Program-made: the position numbers and the translations under genes | Assembly: GCF_036670015.1 (NCBI RefSeq) | Contig: NZ_CP137636.1 | Coordinates: 2,892,501-2,956,500 of the forward strand | Reading direction: 5' to 3' | Origin: Niallia sp. XMNu-256 | GTDB taxonomy: Bacteria; Bacillota; Bacilli; Bacillales; Cytobacillaceae | DNA: 64,000 bases | The notes under the pieces: model-generated | Told to the model about the DNA's origin: nothing | The model's database searches: none | Seen by the model: only the letters and a program-made list of their open reading frames with translations | Shown: piece by piece, positions 55,729 through 64,000 of the stretch | How positions within the stretch are numbered: the stretch's first letter is position 1 | Layout: every line of letters begins with the position of its first letter

Positions 55729-56298
55729 TTATGGATGTTTAATTAACGACAGCACTTCTGATCGTAAGTTACTATCCTCGTCAAAAACACCCCTCGTTGA
55801 AGTTGTAAGTGTTCTAGTACCAGGTTTATTGACACCCCTCATTGTCATACACATATGTTCGGCCTCAACTAATACCATGACTCCATGTGGTTCCAGTGTT
55901 TCATATATACTATCAGCAAGCACAGCTGTAATCCGTTCCTGGAGCTGTGGCCTTCTTGAAACAGCCTCTACCGCTCTAGCCAATTTACTTAAACCGGTAA
56001 CTCGTCCATTTCTCGGTAAATAGGCTACATGGGCTTTACCAAAGAACGGAACTAGATGATGCTCGCACATCGAATAAAGAGTAATATCCTTCACTAATAC
56101 TAATTCTTCATGTTCCTCACTGAATACGGTTTGAAAATATTCTTTCGGGTCTTGCTGTAAACCACTAAACACTTCTTCATACATCTTTGCTACTCTTTTA
56201 GGAGTATCTAGGAGTCCTTCTCGATTTGGGTCTTCTCCAATTGCTTCTAATATTAAACGTACCGCTTCTTCAATTTGAGTACGATTGACTTGTGTCAT
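55729..56298 (-). CDS. folE: GTP cyclohydrolase I
   Basis: 189 residues. Zinc ligands in [21 protein letters not shown] (Cys and His) and [16 protein letters not shown] (Cys). First step of tetrahydrofolate synthesis; called mtrA when paired with mtrB. RBS AGGAGG. Confidence 0.96.
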   Translation of the reverse strand: MTQVNRTQIEEAVRLILEAIGEDPNREGLLDTPKRVAKMYEEVFSGLQQDPKEYFQTVFSEEHEELVLVKDITLYSMCEHHLVPFFGKAHVAYLPRNGRVTGLSKLARAVEAVSRRPQLQERITAVLADSIYETLEPHGVMVLVEAEHMCMTMRGVNKPGTRTLTTSTRGVFDEDSNLRSEVLSLIKHP

Positions 56299-56485
56299 TC
56301 AGATTTCCTCCTAATATGATCTCAAAACTAAATAATAATTTCTCTTATCTCTTATAGAAAACCTTAATGATTCGTTGATGAATTACTATTTATAGTAGCA
56401 TACTTTATAAATTATTATTAGGTGGAAATCATGAGGATATGCCTGTCAGCAACTGAAAAACATATGTATATTTAGATGACTTCAA

Positions 56486-56510
56486 TAAAAAACCGCGAAT
56501 TCTCGCGGTT
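56486..56510 (-). terminator. Terminator of hbs
   Basis: AACCGCGA and TCGCGGTT form an 8-bp stem with a 4-nt loop; TTTTTT overlaps the distal arm on the minus strand. Confidence 0.8.
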
Positions 56511-56529
56511 TATTAGCACTTATATGTAA

Positions 56530-56802
56530 TTATTTAACTGCATCTTTTAGCGCTTTACCTGGTTTAAATGCAGGAACCTTACTTGCAGCAATTTCAATTT
56601 CTTCCCCTGTTTGAGGGTTACGTCCTTTACGTGCAGCACGCTCACGGACCTCAAAGTTTCCGAAGCCAATAAGCTGTACCTTATCACCGTCTTTTAATGC
56701 GTTTAGAATCGCATCAAAAACAGCATCTACTGCTTTAGTGGCATCCTTTTTAGAAAGCTCACTTGCCTCAGCAACTGCGTTAATTAATTCTGTTTTGTTC
56801 AT
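56530..56802 (-). CDS. hbs: HU-type nucleoid protein HBsu
   Basis: 90 residues: [41 protein letters not shown]. Abundant DNA-bending protein. Strong GGAGGAGGTGA site. The frame extends upstream without reason. Confidence 0.97.
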   Translation of the reverse strand: MNKTELINAVAEASELSKKDATKAVDAVFDAILNALKDGDKVQLIGFGNFEVRERAARKGRNPQTGEEIEIAASKVPAFKPGKALKDAVK

Positions 56803-56921
56803 GACAGTCACCTCCTCCCAATGATTAAAAACCTTGTAAATACTCACTTCTTACCTACATTTGTAAACAAATTTTGTTAATTCTATACATCATTACCATT
56901 TTTTAAATGATAACAAGCATT

Positions 56922-56950
56922 ATCTTAAAACATAGAGAAGAATATTTCAA
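56922..56950 (-). promoter_or_regulatory. hbs: Sigma-A promoter of hbs
   Basis: Minus-strand TTGAAA (56945-56950) and TAAGAT (56922-56927) are separated by 17 nt, about 110 nt upstream of the start codon. The 5' leader is AT-rich and shows the palindrome-like ATCATTTAAAAAATGGTAATGAT. Further upstream, 56958-56990 holds a weak hairpin flanked by T-runs on both strands. Confidence 0.55.
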
Positions 56951-57143
56951 ACCTTTTTTTAAAAAAAGCCTTTAATTTCAAGGGTTTTTTGATTATTATT
57001 ACCAATTCCTCTAAAAGATTATCATAATAGAATCCTAATCGCAAGAGAATTTTAACAACCTAGACAAGTTTTCCCTCCATTTACATACACTCCGTCAAAT
57101 TTCACCCCGAATACTTATACACCCAAAGCACAATTACATAGAT

Positions 57144-57269
57144 TCACCTGACTAAGTTGTCATAACCGTAGCTCGAACTCATTCGGTGAGTTTCTACCAA
57201 ATATTCCTTGGTTTCCGCAGGAAGCTTAATATATATCAGCTTAGGATTGAACTTCGCTCTATTAGAAAA
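57144..57269 (-). pseudogene. Possible coding remnant between hbs and spoIVA
   Basis: A frame with protein-like composition and no start codon near its beginning reads FSNRAKFNPKLIYIKLPAE, then TKEYLVETHRMSSSYGY, then DNLVR and a TGA. One in-frame TGA (57270-57272) separates it from a further open stretch LPLKVGEECK in the same frame. GC content is higher than the surrounding AT-rich DNA. I recognise no family. It could be a decayed gene end or a non-coding repeat that happens to be open; the rest of 56990-57325 shows nothing else. Confidence 0.3.
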
Positions 57270-57325
57270 TCATTTGCACTCTTCTCCGACTTTTAGAGGT
57301 AGAACTAATCAACTAATGAAGCAAC

Positions 57326-57356
57326 AAAAAAAAAAAGAACTCTCATAGTGAGAGTC
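57326..57356 (-). terminator. Terminator of spoIVA
   Basis: ACTCTCA, TAG and TGAGAGT form a hairpin directly after the spoIVA stop; a minus-strand run of 11 T follows. Confidence 0.85.
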
Positions 57357-58835
57357 CTATAATATAATCGCAATTAGTCCACCAGATCCTTCATTGATAA
57401 TTCTTTCTAACGTTTCTTTCAACTTATATCGAGCGTTTTCAGGCATTAAGGACAGTTTTGCTTGAATGCCTTCCCTGACTATGGAACTCAAACTTCTTCC
57501 AAAAATATCAGAGTTCCAAATGGAAAGTGGATTATCTTCAAAATCCTGCATGAGATATCGGACTAATTCTTCACTTTGTTTTTCAGTTCCAATAATTGGA
57601 GCAAATTCACTTTCCACATCAACTTTAATCATATGAATCGATGGAGCCACCGCCTTTAGGCGTACACCAAAACGTGAGCCCTGACGAATAATTTCTGGTT
57701 CTTCCAAACTCATATCCGCGAGGGCTGGTGATGCAATTCCATAGCCTGTTTGTTTTACCATTTTTAAGGCATCTGCGACTTGGTCGTATTCGGTTTTAGC
57801 ATGGGCAAAATCCTGCATAAGTTCTAGGAGATGGTCTTTTCCACGGATTTCGACACCTACAATCTCTTTTAAGATATCATCGTATAATTCATCAGGTGCA
57901 AATAAATCAATTTCCGCAACACCCTGGCCCATTTCAATTCCCGCTAAGCCTGCTCGGTCTATAAATTCAAATTCAGAGAACTGTTGAACCACTCGATCCA
58001 CGTCTCGCAGCCTTTTAATATCCTTTACTGTTTCTTTAACGGCCTCTTGATAACTCTCACGAAGCCAGTGATTCTCTTTGAGGACCATTACCCAACTAGG
58101 TAGATTAACATTAACCTCGAGAACTGGAAATTCATATAATGCTTCTCTCATCACATTTAAAACATCGGTTTCACGCATCCCCTCTACACTCATCGCCAGT
58201 ACAGGGATGTCATACTTTTCCGAAAGATCTGCACGGAGGGATTCTGTATTTGGATGTTGTGGTTGTACACTATTGATCACCATAATAAATGGTTTTCCAA
58301 CCTCTTTTAACTCATTGATGACACGTTCCTCTGCCTCAATATAGTTACTCCGTGGAATGTCACCAATTGTACCGTCTGTCGTAATGACAACACCGATGGT
58401 TGAGTGCTCTTGTATCACTTTTCGAGTTCCAATTTCTGCAGCCTCATGAAATGGGATCGGCTCTTCATACCAAGGAGTCGTAATCATTCGTGGACCATTC
58501 TCATCTTCATATCCTTTTGCCCCTGGTACTGTATATCCAACACAATCAACTAAGCGGATGTTCACATCCAATCCTTCAGCAACATGAATGCTTGCTGCTT
58601 GGTTTGGAACAAATTTCGGTTCTGTTGTCATGATTGTTTTTCCAGCAGCACTTTGAGGGAGCTCATCTTGGGTGCGGGCTCGCTCTGCTTCATTGCTAAT
58701 GTTAGGTAGTACAACTAATTCCATAAATTTTTTAATAAATGTTGATTTACCAGTACGGACTGCACCAACTACACCTAGATATATGTCTCCACCGGTTCTT
58801 TCGGCTATATCTTTAAAAATATCTATCTTTTCCAA
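57357..58835 (-). CDS. spoIVA: Stage IV sporulation protein A, coat morphogenetic ATPase
   Basis: 492 residues, the standard length. Walker A GAVRTGKSTFIKKF (about 24-37), VDCVGYTVPGAKGYED, TTDGTIGDIPRSNY; the C-terminus ends GSGGLIAIIL, the membrane-surface anchoring end. Polymerises on the forespore using ATP to form the coat basement. Start is TTG with AGGAGGGG 6 nt upstream. A plausible sigma-E element (GTCATAA, 58930-58936, and CATAAACAT, 58905-58913) lies upstream. Confidence 0.97.
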   Translation of the reverse strand: MEKIDIFKDIAERTGGDIYLGVVGAVRTGKSTFIKKFMELVVLPNISNEAERARTQDELPQSAAGKTIMTTEPKFVPNQAASIHVAEGLDVNIRLVDCVGYTVPGAKGYEDENGPRMITTPWYEEPIPFHEAAEIGTRKVIQEHSTIGVVITTDGTIGDIPRSNYIEAEERVINELKEVGKPFIMVINSVQPQHPNTESLRADLSEKYDIPVLAMSVEGMRETDVLNVMREALYEFPVLEVNVNLPSWVMVLKENHWLRESYQEAVKETVKDIKRLRDVDRVVQQFSEFEFIDRAGLAGIEMGQGVAEIDLFAPDELYDDILKEIVGVEIRGKDHLLELMQDFAHAKTEYDQVADALKMVKQTGYGIASPALADMSLEEPEIIRQGSRFGVRLKAVAPSIHMIKVDVESEFAPIIGTEKQSEELVRYLMQDFEDNPLSIWNSDIFGRSLSSIVREGIQAKLSLMPENARYKLKETLERIINEGSGGLIAIIL

Positions 58836-59002
58836 GTGATCCCCTCCTAAAATCCCGATACTAATAATGTATTGAATGATCCTATCAATTATTTTCTACA
58901 CTATATGTTTATGATGTTGTCCCACATCGTTATGACAGTTTTCTATATTTTTAACCTCCTTATCGGAAGAATAACATGTGAGGGTTTCACTTTCATTACG
59001 AG

Positions 59003-59044
59003 AAAAAACCCTTCTTTTACAATATATTTTGTAAAAGAAGGGTT
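59003..59044 (-). terminator. Terminator of yphE-yphF
   Basis: AACCCTTCTTTTACA and its perfect complement form a 15-bp stem with an 8-nt loop; TTTTTT follows on the minus strand. Confidence 0.85.
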
Positions 59045-59048
59045 ATGA

Positions 59049-59756
59049 CTAATTCGTTAAAAAGACAGGTTCATTTGTTTCTGAATCAATCGTATATGGC
59101 AAGGAATAAGCGGGTACAAATGGAGAGCTCTTTATTAAAATATTCCTTATATCATCTCCATTTTGGAATTCATGAGACTCATTGTTTATCGCCTGATATA
59201 AATCACTACGATAATCCACATATACTTCTGTTTTGTGATTAATCACAATCGGGAGATGTTGACTACTATAAGGACTAACCACAAATGGTTCCTCAGAATA
59301 ACCTAGCTTTTCAAAATCAATACTATAAATATTTTCAGCAAGCTTATCCTTAAATGGAGGATAACCTTGAATTTTAATACGTAAATTAATTTCACTAATG
59401 AGATCAGCTATTCGCAGGTCAAACATTTTAACTGTTGGTTTCGTTTCAGCGTCAACAATGACATATTGAAACACCCCCCCACTCTCATAAGCATTGCTAG
59501 GGGGTTCAGCCATATACTCTGGTATAAGTCTTTTAAAATCAATTGGATATTTATGGTATATAGGTGTGTCCTTTTCTAATGTTTTGATTGGCAAAATCCC
59601 ACCCTGATCTTTTTGGAAATTCTCAACTGCAGTCTGTACCGATTGCAGTTGATCCTGATATGGAATTGCATTATGTGCCAATTGTTCCTCAGGAAACATA
59701 CACCCAGCTAACAGTGGTATGCTAACTAACAACACAAGTGTGAATAACTTCTTCAA
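59049..59756 (-). CDS. yphF: YphF lipoprotein
   Basis: 235 residues. Lipoprotein signal LFTLVLLVSIPLLAGC (lipobox LAGC, Cys19). Mature part has HNAIPYQDQLQSVQTAVENF and DFKRLIPEYMAEPPSNAY. Function unknown; conserved beside spoIVA in Bacillaceae and probably envelope or sporulation related. Follows yphE by 30 bp. Confidence 0.83.
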   Translation of the reverse strand: MKKLFTLVLLVSIPLLAGCMFPEEQLAHNAIPYQDQLQSVQTAVENFQKDQGGILPIKTLEKDTPIYHKYPIDFKRLIPEYMAEPPSNAYESGGVFQYVIVDAETKPTVKMFDLRIADLISEINLRIKIQGYPPFKDKLAENIYSIDFEKLGYSEEPFVVSPYSSQHLPIVINHKTEVYVDYRSDLYQAINNESHEFQNGDDIRNILIKSSPFVPAYSLPYTIDSETNEPVFLTN

Positions 59757-59786
59757 TCTCCTCAGCCCTTTTAATCTATAAAGTTA

Positions 59787-59987
59787 CTATGTAGTTGGTC
59801 CACTAAAAACCACTAAAAATATGATCATTCCAGAAATAAATAATAATAGATAGGCAAAAATAGCGGAAAAAACCTTTAAAATTTTTTGTTTTAATTTATA
59901 CCTACTCAAATAAATTAAGATCATTGCCACAAACAAAAATCCCATTGATGCAATTGATATCCACATTCTCATTAATGCTGGTGACAT
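59787..59987 (-). CDS. yphE: YphE small membrane protein (DUF2768)
   Basis: 66 residues with two hydrophobic helices (MWISIASMGFLFVAMILIYL and LLLFISGMIIFLVVF split by a basic loop). Start MSPALMRMW has GGGGAG 8 nt upstream; GTG three codons earlier overlaps that site. Function unknown. Confidence 0.78.
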   Translation of the reverse strand: MSPALMRMWISIASMGFLFVAMILIYLSRYKLKQKILKVFSAIFAYLLLFISGMIIFLVVFSGPTT

Positions 59988-60093
59988 TTTCTCCACTCCC
60001 CTTATTTGAGAAGTATTATATCACAGTAATTAGTATTTTTATAATGTTTTGACTCTTTATTTTTTGTCTAATAATTGAGGGCAATTTTTTTAA

Positions 60094-60145
60094 AAAAATA
60101 AAAAAAGCCAGAACGAAGATGGGGCTAAAAAATCTTCATTCTGGC
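60094..60145 (-). terminator. Terminator of der-gpsA
   Basis: GCCAGAACGAAGAT and ATCTTCATTCTGGC form a 14-bp stem with one mismatch; TTTTTTTATTTTTTT follows on the minus strand. It lies 130 bp after gpsA; the stretch between (60146-60277) shows nothing I can support. Confidence 0.8.
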
Positions 60146-60277
60146 CTCTAATTGACTAAATAACCCATGTTCACAGTTTAATACACCAGTTCCTTCGTAT
60201 GCATTGTATGCAAGAACCTTGTAAATCGTATCCTCAAATGCCTAGAAAGGAAAATTTTTTTCAGGAATTTAAATCAA

Positions 60278-61303
60278 TTAGATGGTTAAATCTTCCATTT
60301 CATGAGTTTTTACTCTTCCCATTAATTCATCAACAGCAGCTTTGGCATTCCCATTATTAAATAATACCCCATATAGGGCATCAGTGATCGGCATATTGAC
60401 CTCATATTTCTTGGCTAATTGCCATGCAGCCTTTGTTGTTCGTACCCCTTCGACAACCATTCCCATGTTATCCAACACTTCCTGGAGAGACTTTCCTTTA
60501 CCGAGTAAATTCCCAGCTCGCCAATTACGGGAATGAACGCTTGTACATGTAACAATTAAATCACCAATGCCTGTTAAGCCAGCAAAAGTTAAAGGACTAG
60601 CCCCCATTTTGACTCCAAGTCTTGTGATCTCTGCAAGACCTCTTGTCATTAAAGCAGCTTTAGCGTTATCTCCATACCCTAGTCCATCCGATATTCCTGC
60701 CGCTAATGCAATAATGTTTTTGAGGGCTCCACCAATTTCTACCCCAATAATATCAGGATTTGTATATACGCGGAAATGTTGGTTAATAAACAGATCTTGC
60801 ACTCGCTCTGCTGCAGTTATATTCTGAGAAGATGAAGTTACAGTTGTTGGTTGGCGTAGAGCAACTTCTTCAGCATGACTTGGACCTGATAGAACGACAA
60901 TACTTTCATATAGATCTTTAGGCAGTTCTTCTTGTATCATTTCTGAAATTCTCATAAATGTATCAGGCTCAATGCCTTTACTAACATGCACAATCGTTAA
61001 TGGACTTTTTTGAAATGATCTGACCTTCCCTAGTACTTCACGAATTGCTTTTGTTGGAACAGCTAGAACAATAAGGTCTAATCCTGAAACGGCTTCTTCA
61101 AGAGAAGAATAGCCAATAATATTGTTGGGTAACTCGATATTTGGTAAATACTTTTGATTTGAATGATGTTGATTAATTTCTTCTATTTGGTCTGGTTTAT
61201 GTCCCCATAAGCGGACCTCATGTCCATTGTCCGCTAAAACAATGGACAGGGCTGTTCCCCAACTTCCAGCACCTAACACAGCAACCTTTTCTATTTTACT
61301 CAT
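60278..61303 (-). CDS. gpsA: NAD(P)H-dependent glycerol-3-phosphate dehydrogenase
   Basis: 341 residues. NAD-binding [21 protein letters not shown], catalytic lysine region [24 protein letters not shown] split over LK and GDN, and [15 protein letters not shown]. Makes sn-glycerol-3-phosphate for phospholipids and teichoic acids. Start MSKIEKV with AAGGGTGTG upstream; the frame runs 34 codons further without support. 16 bp after der. Confidence 0.95.
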   Translation of the reverse strand: MSKIEKVAVLGAGSWGTALSIVLADNGHEVRLWGHKPDQIEEINQHHSNQKYLPNIELPNNIIGYSSLEEAVSGLDLIVLAVPTKAIREVLGKVRSFQKSPLTIVHVSKGIEPDTFMRISEMIQEELPKDLYESIVVLSGPSHAEEVALRQPTTVTSSSQNITAAERVQDLFINQHFRVYTNPDIIGVEIGGALKNIIALAAGISDGLGYGDNAKAALMTRGLAEITRLGVKMGASPLTFAGLTGIGDLIVTCTSVHSRNWRAGNLLGKGKSLQEVLDNMGMVVEGVRTTKAAWQLAKKYEVNMPITDALYGVLFNNGNAKAAVDELMGRVKTHEMEDLTI

Positions 61304-61319
61304 ACCATCACACCCTTTT

Positions 61320-62630
61320 TTACTTCCTTGCACGCGGGAAGATTTTGATTGGAGTCCCCTCAAATCCAAACGCATCCCTGATCCGATTCTCAAGAAATCG
61401 CTCATAAGAAAAATGCATTAATTCTGGTTCATTAACAAAAACAACAAATGTAGGTGGTTTTACAGAAACTTGAGTTGTATAATAAATCTTTAACCGCCTC
61501 CCTTTGTCTGTTGGTGTCGGATTCATAGCAACTGCATCCATAATGACATCATTTAAAATACTTGTATCCACACGACGAGCGTGATTTTCACTCGCCATAT
61601 CAATCATTGGCATTAATGTATGGATCCTCTTCTTCGTTTTAGCCGACAGAAAAACAATTGGAGCATAATCAAGAAACTGGAAATTATCCCGAATGTTTTC
61701 TTCAAAGTCTTTCATGGTTTTTTCGTCTTTTTCGACAGCATCCCATTTATTTACAACAATGACAACAGCTCGTCCTGCCTCATGTGCATAACCAGCTATT
61801 TTTTTATCTTGTTCAATAATCCCTTCTTCAGCATTAATTACGACTAGAACCACATCTGAACGTTCAATCGCCCGCAATGCTCTTAACACACTATATTTTT
61901 CAGTTGTTTCATATACTTTTCCTTTTTTTCGCATCCCGGCTGTATCAATAATGACATACTCTTGACTGTTGTATGTTAGAATTGAGTCAATGGCATCACG
62001 GGTTGTACCAGAAATATCACTAACAATCACACGTTCTTCTCCTAGGATAGCATTCACTAATGAGGATTTCCCAACATTAGGTCGTCCAATTAAAGAAAAA
62101 CAAATCACATCATCTTCATAATCTTTCGTATCTCTTTTAGGAAAGTGTTTAGCTGCCTCATCTAATAAGTCTCCAAGCCCTAAACCGTGGGAACCAGAAA
62201 CAGGGAACGGTTCTCCAAATCCCAAAGAGTAAAAATCATAAATCTGTTCTCTCATTTCAGGATTATCGATTTTATTGACCGCTAACACGACAGGTTTCTT
62301 CGCTTTATACAATATTTTAGCGACTTCTTCATCAGCAGAAGTCACACCTTCTCTTCCATTCGTTAAAAATATGATTACATCTGCTTCATCAATTGCAATT
62401 TCTGCTTGCTGACGAATTTGTTCTAAGAATGGCTCATCTCCAATGTCAATTCCACCTGTATCTATGATGTTAAAGTCATGACTCAGCCATTCTCCAGAAC
62501 TATAAATCCGATCCCTTGTCACACCTGGGATATCTTCGACAATTGAAATTCTTTCTCCTACAATCCGATTAAAGATCGTTGATTTTCCAACGTTAGGCCG
62601 ACCTACAATGGCAATAACGGGTTTCGCCAT
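61320..62630 (-). CDS. der: GTPase Der, 50S ribosome assembly
   Basis: 436 residues. Two G domains: [16 protein letters not shown] with DTGGID and NKID, and [16 protein letters not shown] with DTAGMRKKG and NKWD; C-terminal KH-like domain ([21 protein letters not shown]). Essential for 50S maturation. Start MAKPVIAIV after GGAGGGTGAT. Confidence 0.97.
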   Translation of the reverse strand: MAKPVIAIVGRPNVGKSTIFNRIVGERISIVEDIPGVTRDRIYSSGEWLSHDFNIIDTGGIDIGDEPFLEQIRQQAEIAIDEADVIIFLTNGREGVTSADEEVAKILYKAKKPVVLAVNKIDNPEMREQIYDFYSLGFGEPFPVSGSHGLGLGDLLDEAAKHFPKRDTKDYEDDVICFSLIGRPNVGKSSLVNAILGEERVIVSDISGTTRDAIDSILTYNSQEYVIIDTAGMRKKGKVYETTEKYSVLRALRAIERSDVVLVVINAEEGIIEQDKKIAGYAHEAGRAVVIVVNKWDAVEKDEKTMKDFEENIRDNFQFLDYAPIVFLSAKTKKRIHTLMPMIDMASENHARRVDTSILNDVIMDAVAMNPTPTDKGRRLKIYYTTQVSVKPPTFVVFVNEPELMHFSYERFLENRIRDAFGFEGTPIKIFPRARK

Positions 62631-62723
62631 TATTATCACCCTCCTTATATATTCACGCACTTTTTGTTATGTATCATTTGGTTTACAAGTAAAATTTAAC
62701 ATGGTGGATCATTACATGCCAGA

Positions 62724-62747
62724 AAACCCTTCTGTACTAAGAAGGGC
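62724..62747 (-). terminator. Terminator of yphA-seaA-small gene operon
   Basis: CCCTTCT, a 6-nt loop and AGAAGGG form the hairpin, followed by TTTTCTGG on the minus strand, about 37 nt after the small gene. Confidence 0.65.
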
Positions 62748-62783
62748 TTAACTATACTAGTTTATCAAAAGTATACTCCAATA

Positions 62784-62969
62784 TCAATGTTTCACGATAA
62801 TATAGACTTCATCTGTAATGGCATGGGCAATTCCATCCAATATTGCTTCTAAATTGGTGGCATAGTAGTCCATTTGTTCTTTATCGTCACAAACAAAAAC
62901 CGTTGTTCCACTTGGAACGCGATTCGGATTTGTCGTAATTGCAGCTAAAATAAATTTCCCGAGATTCAT
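62784..62969 (-). CDS. Small partner of the YIEGIA protein (capping complex subunit-like)
   Basis: 61 residues: MNLGKFILAAITTNPNRVPS, then GTTVFVCDDKEQMDYYATNL and AILDGIAHAITDEVYIIV. It corresponds to the small proteins annotated in Firmicutes as capping-complex subunits for YIEGIA-domain membrane proteins. Its ATG overlaps the seaA stop by 4 nt (ATGA), so it is coupled to seaA. Biochemical role unproven. Confidence 0.7.
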   Translation of the reverse strand: MNLGKFILAAITTNPNRVPSGTTVFVCDDKEQMDYYATNLEAILDGIAHAITDEVYIIVKH

Positions 62970-63862
62970 TCTTCAATACTTCCTTCCGACTTAACTTTTC
63001 TCTCTTTTGGCATTCGTATCGCATTTTCCAAAGTTGGAACCGCTCCGATCGTTTCGATCGCTTTTTGTTTATCACGATCTTGAGGCAGAATAAAAACAGC
63101 TACCCTTCCATCTTCTAAATCTCTTTTAGCAAGCGGCGCTAGGGCAGGAGTACCGGAATCACGATAAATACCTAATGCTGTTGATACATCATGCAGAATT
63201 GCTTGTCGTTGTCCGAGATTAGCAATTGTCGAGCGAGCATCGAAGTTTTTCGGTGTTAAAACAAAGCCCATTCCATAGCGAAGGATTTCTTCACGACGGT
63301 CCGGTATTCCAATATTCATAATATATATATTATCTACATGTAATCCAGGTCCATCAAAATGAGGTTCAACATATTTAATATCCACAATTTCTCTTAACTT
63401 TCCGCCAGTCATTAACTTCTTTGAAATCAACATACAAACAATTACAGCAACTACCGCTACCCAAAAGTTAAATATTAAATAAAAAAGTGTCGTAATTAAA
63501 GATGTAAAGATTACTAAATAATTCCTGCTTTCAAAAACAACCGCAATTCCTTCAATATACGTTTTTCCACGCGGCACCAACTCATAGCCGTCTAACTCTG
63601 TCAGCGTATTTCGCTCCATGTTTCTCACTTCTCTAAATTGAGAAGCTGCAACGGTTAAGAAGGTAATTGCTGTAAAATCCTCCTCCATTAAAGACGGAAC
63701 AGCCAGTGTTCCTAGACCTGCAGCGATAAAGCCTAAGGCAATGTGGATGATTTTCCCATGCAAATAAGTTGGATATTGACGATAATCGGTTTTCAACATA
63801 TATACTCTAGACAATGTTCCGATTGCTACCCCGAATGCGACGGGTAAAGTGTATTCATTCAT
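62966..63862 (-). CDS. seaA: YIEGIA-domain membrane protein, SeaA/YphB (spore envelope assembly)
   Basis: 298 residues. Three or four membrane helices (HIALGFIAAGLGTLAVP, YLVIFTSLITTLFYLIFNFWVAVVAVIV in two parts) with the hallmark KTYIEGIAVVFESRN between them, and a cytoplasmic C-terminal domain (NIGIPDRREEILRYGMGFV, GVFILPQDRDK-like VAVFILPQDRDKQKAIE). Homologue of B. subtilis SeaA, implicated in spore envelope assembly. RBS AAAGGAG at long spacing. Overlaps yphA and the small gene by 4 nt each. Confidence 0.78.
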   Translation of the reverse strand: MNEYTLPVAFGVAIGTLSRVYMLKTDYRQYPTYLHGKIIHIALGFIAAGLGTLAVPSLMEEDFTAITFLTVAASQFREVRNMERNTLTELDGYELVPRGKTYIEGIAVVFESRNYLVIFTSLITTLFYLIFNFWVAVVAVIVCMLISKKLMTGGKLREIVDIKYVEPHFDGPGLHVDNIYIMNIGIPDRREEILRYGMGFVLTPKNFDARSTIANLGQRQAILHDVSTALGIYRDSGTPALAPLAKRDLEDGRVAVFILPQDRDKQKAIETIGAVPTLENAIRMPKERKVKSEGSIEE

Positions 63863-64000
63863 GATAGTTTTTGTTTCTCCTTTTCTATAGAATCGACCTG
63901 CTTGTCAAAATAACTAGCTACTAGTTCTAATCCATTCCATCCAACTAAAAATGATATTGACAAAGCATAAGGGTCAAGTGAATATAATGTAGCTACAGGA
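63859..64000 (-). CDS. yphA: YphA-like membrane protein, C-terminal fragment
   Basis: Only the last 47 codons are in the window: PVATLYSLDPYALSISFLVG, then WNGLELVASYFDKQVDSIEK and a Lys/Gln tail before TGA. One hydrophobic helix is visible. Identity as yphA rests on its place before seaA. The stop overlaps the seaA ATG (ATGA). Confidence 0.6.
   Translation of the reverse strand, partial: PVATLYSLDPYALSISFLVGWNGLELVASYFDKQVDSIEKEKQKLS

Overview
The window is low-GC chromosomal DNA from an endospore-forming member of the Bacillaceae. Gene content and order follow the Bacillus subtilis block that runs from ypvA/rnpB/gpsB through ponA, panBCD, qcrABC, the aro genes, hepS-menG-hepT and hbs to spoIVA, der and seaA. 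Spore genes (cotD, sspM, ypjB, spoIVA, seaA), bacillithiol synthesis (bshA), TRAP (mtrB), a B-type RNase P RNA and Bacillus-style ribosome binding sites all agree. No CRISPR array, tRNA, rRNA, prophage or intact insertion sequence was seen. I cannot name the species.

Layout. 1-5800: a Fur-box-controlled 32-residue peptide, cheX, a DMT transporter, a DUF2249 protein, the XPD-like helicase ypvA, a holin-like membrane protein and the rRNA methyltransferase ypsC. 5960-8250: rnpB, gpsB, ypsA, a repeat-rich cotD and another 32-residue membrane peptide. 8360-14071: the mitomycin-repair pair mrfA-mrfB, then a Crp/Fnr regulator convergent with a short (class III-like) hcp that carries a good Fnr-type operator. 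14186-24005: yppG, yppF, yppE, yppD, sspM, yppC, recU-ponA, ypoC-nth-dnaD and asnS. 24100-31480: aspB, ypmB, dinG and panBCD, the last preceded by a long structured leader ending in an intrinsic terminator.

31481-38161: birA, cca, bshA, mgsA, dapB, ypjD, then ypjC and a zinc metallopeptidase. 38264-44523: ypjB, ypjA, the menaquinol:cytochrome c reductase qcrABC, and ypiF/ypiB/ypiA. 44641-51152: aromatic cluster aroC-aroB-aroH-hisC-tyrA-aroA, without the trp genes that B. subtilis carries between aroH and hisC, and with a dispersed repeat between aroB and aroH. 51272-56802: cheR, ndk, the heptaprenyl-diphosphate/menaquinone genes hepT-menG-hepS, mtrB-folE and hbs. 57326-64000: spoIVA, yphF, yphE, gpsA, der, a YIEGIA-type membrane protein (seaA) with its small partner, and the 3' end of yphA.

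Functionally the block joins envelope growth (ponA, gpsB, hepS/hepT, gpsA), DNA repair and recombination (recU, nth, mrfAB, dinG, dnaD), respiration (qcr, menG, hcp), cofactor and amino-acid synthesis (panBCD, birA, aro, folE, dapB, aspB) and sporulation. The observation most worth following is the panB leader (31200-31414): an extended -10 promoter, a three-helix junction closed by a 7-bp stem, and a terminator whose 5' arm can pair with a segment of the junction. That is the architecture of a transcription-attenuating riboswitch, and I do not recognise its class.
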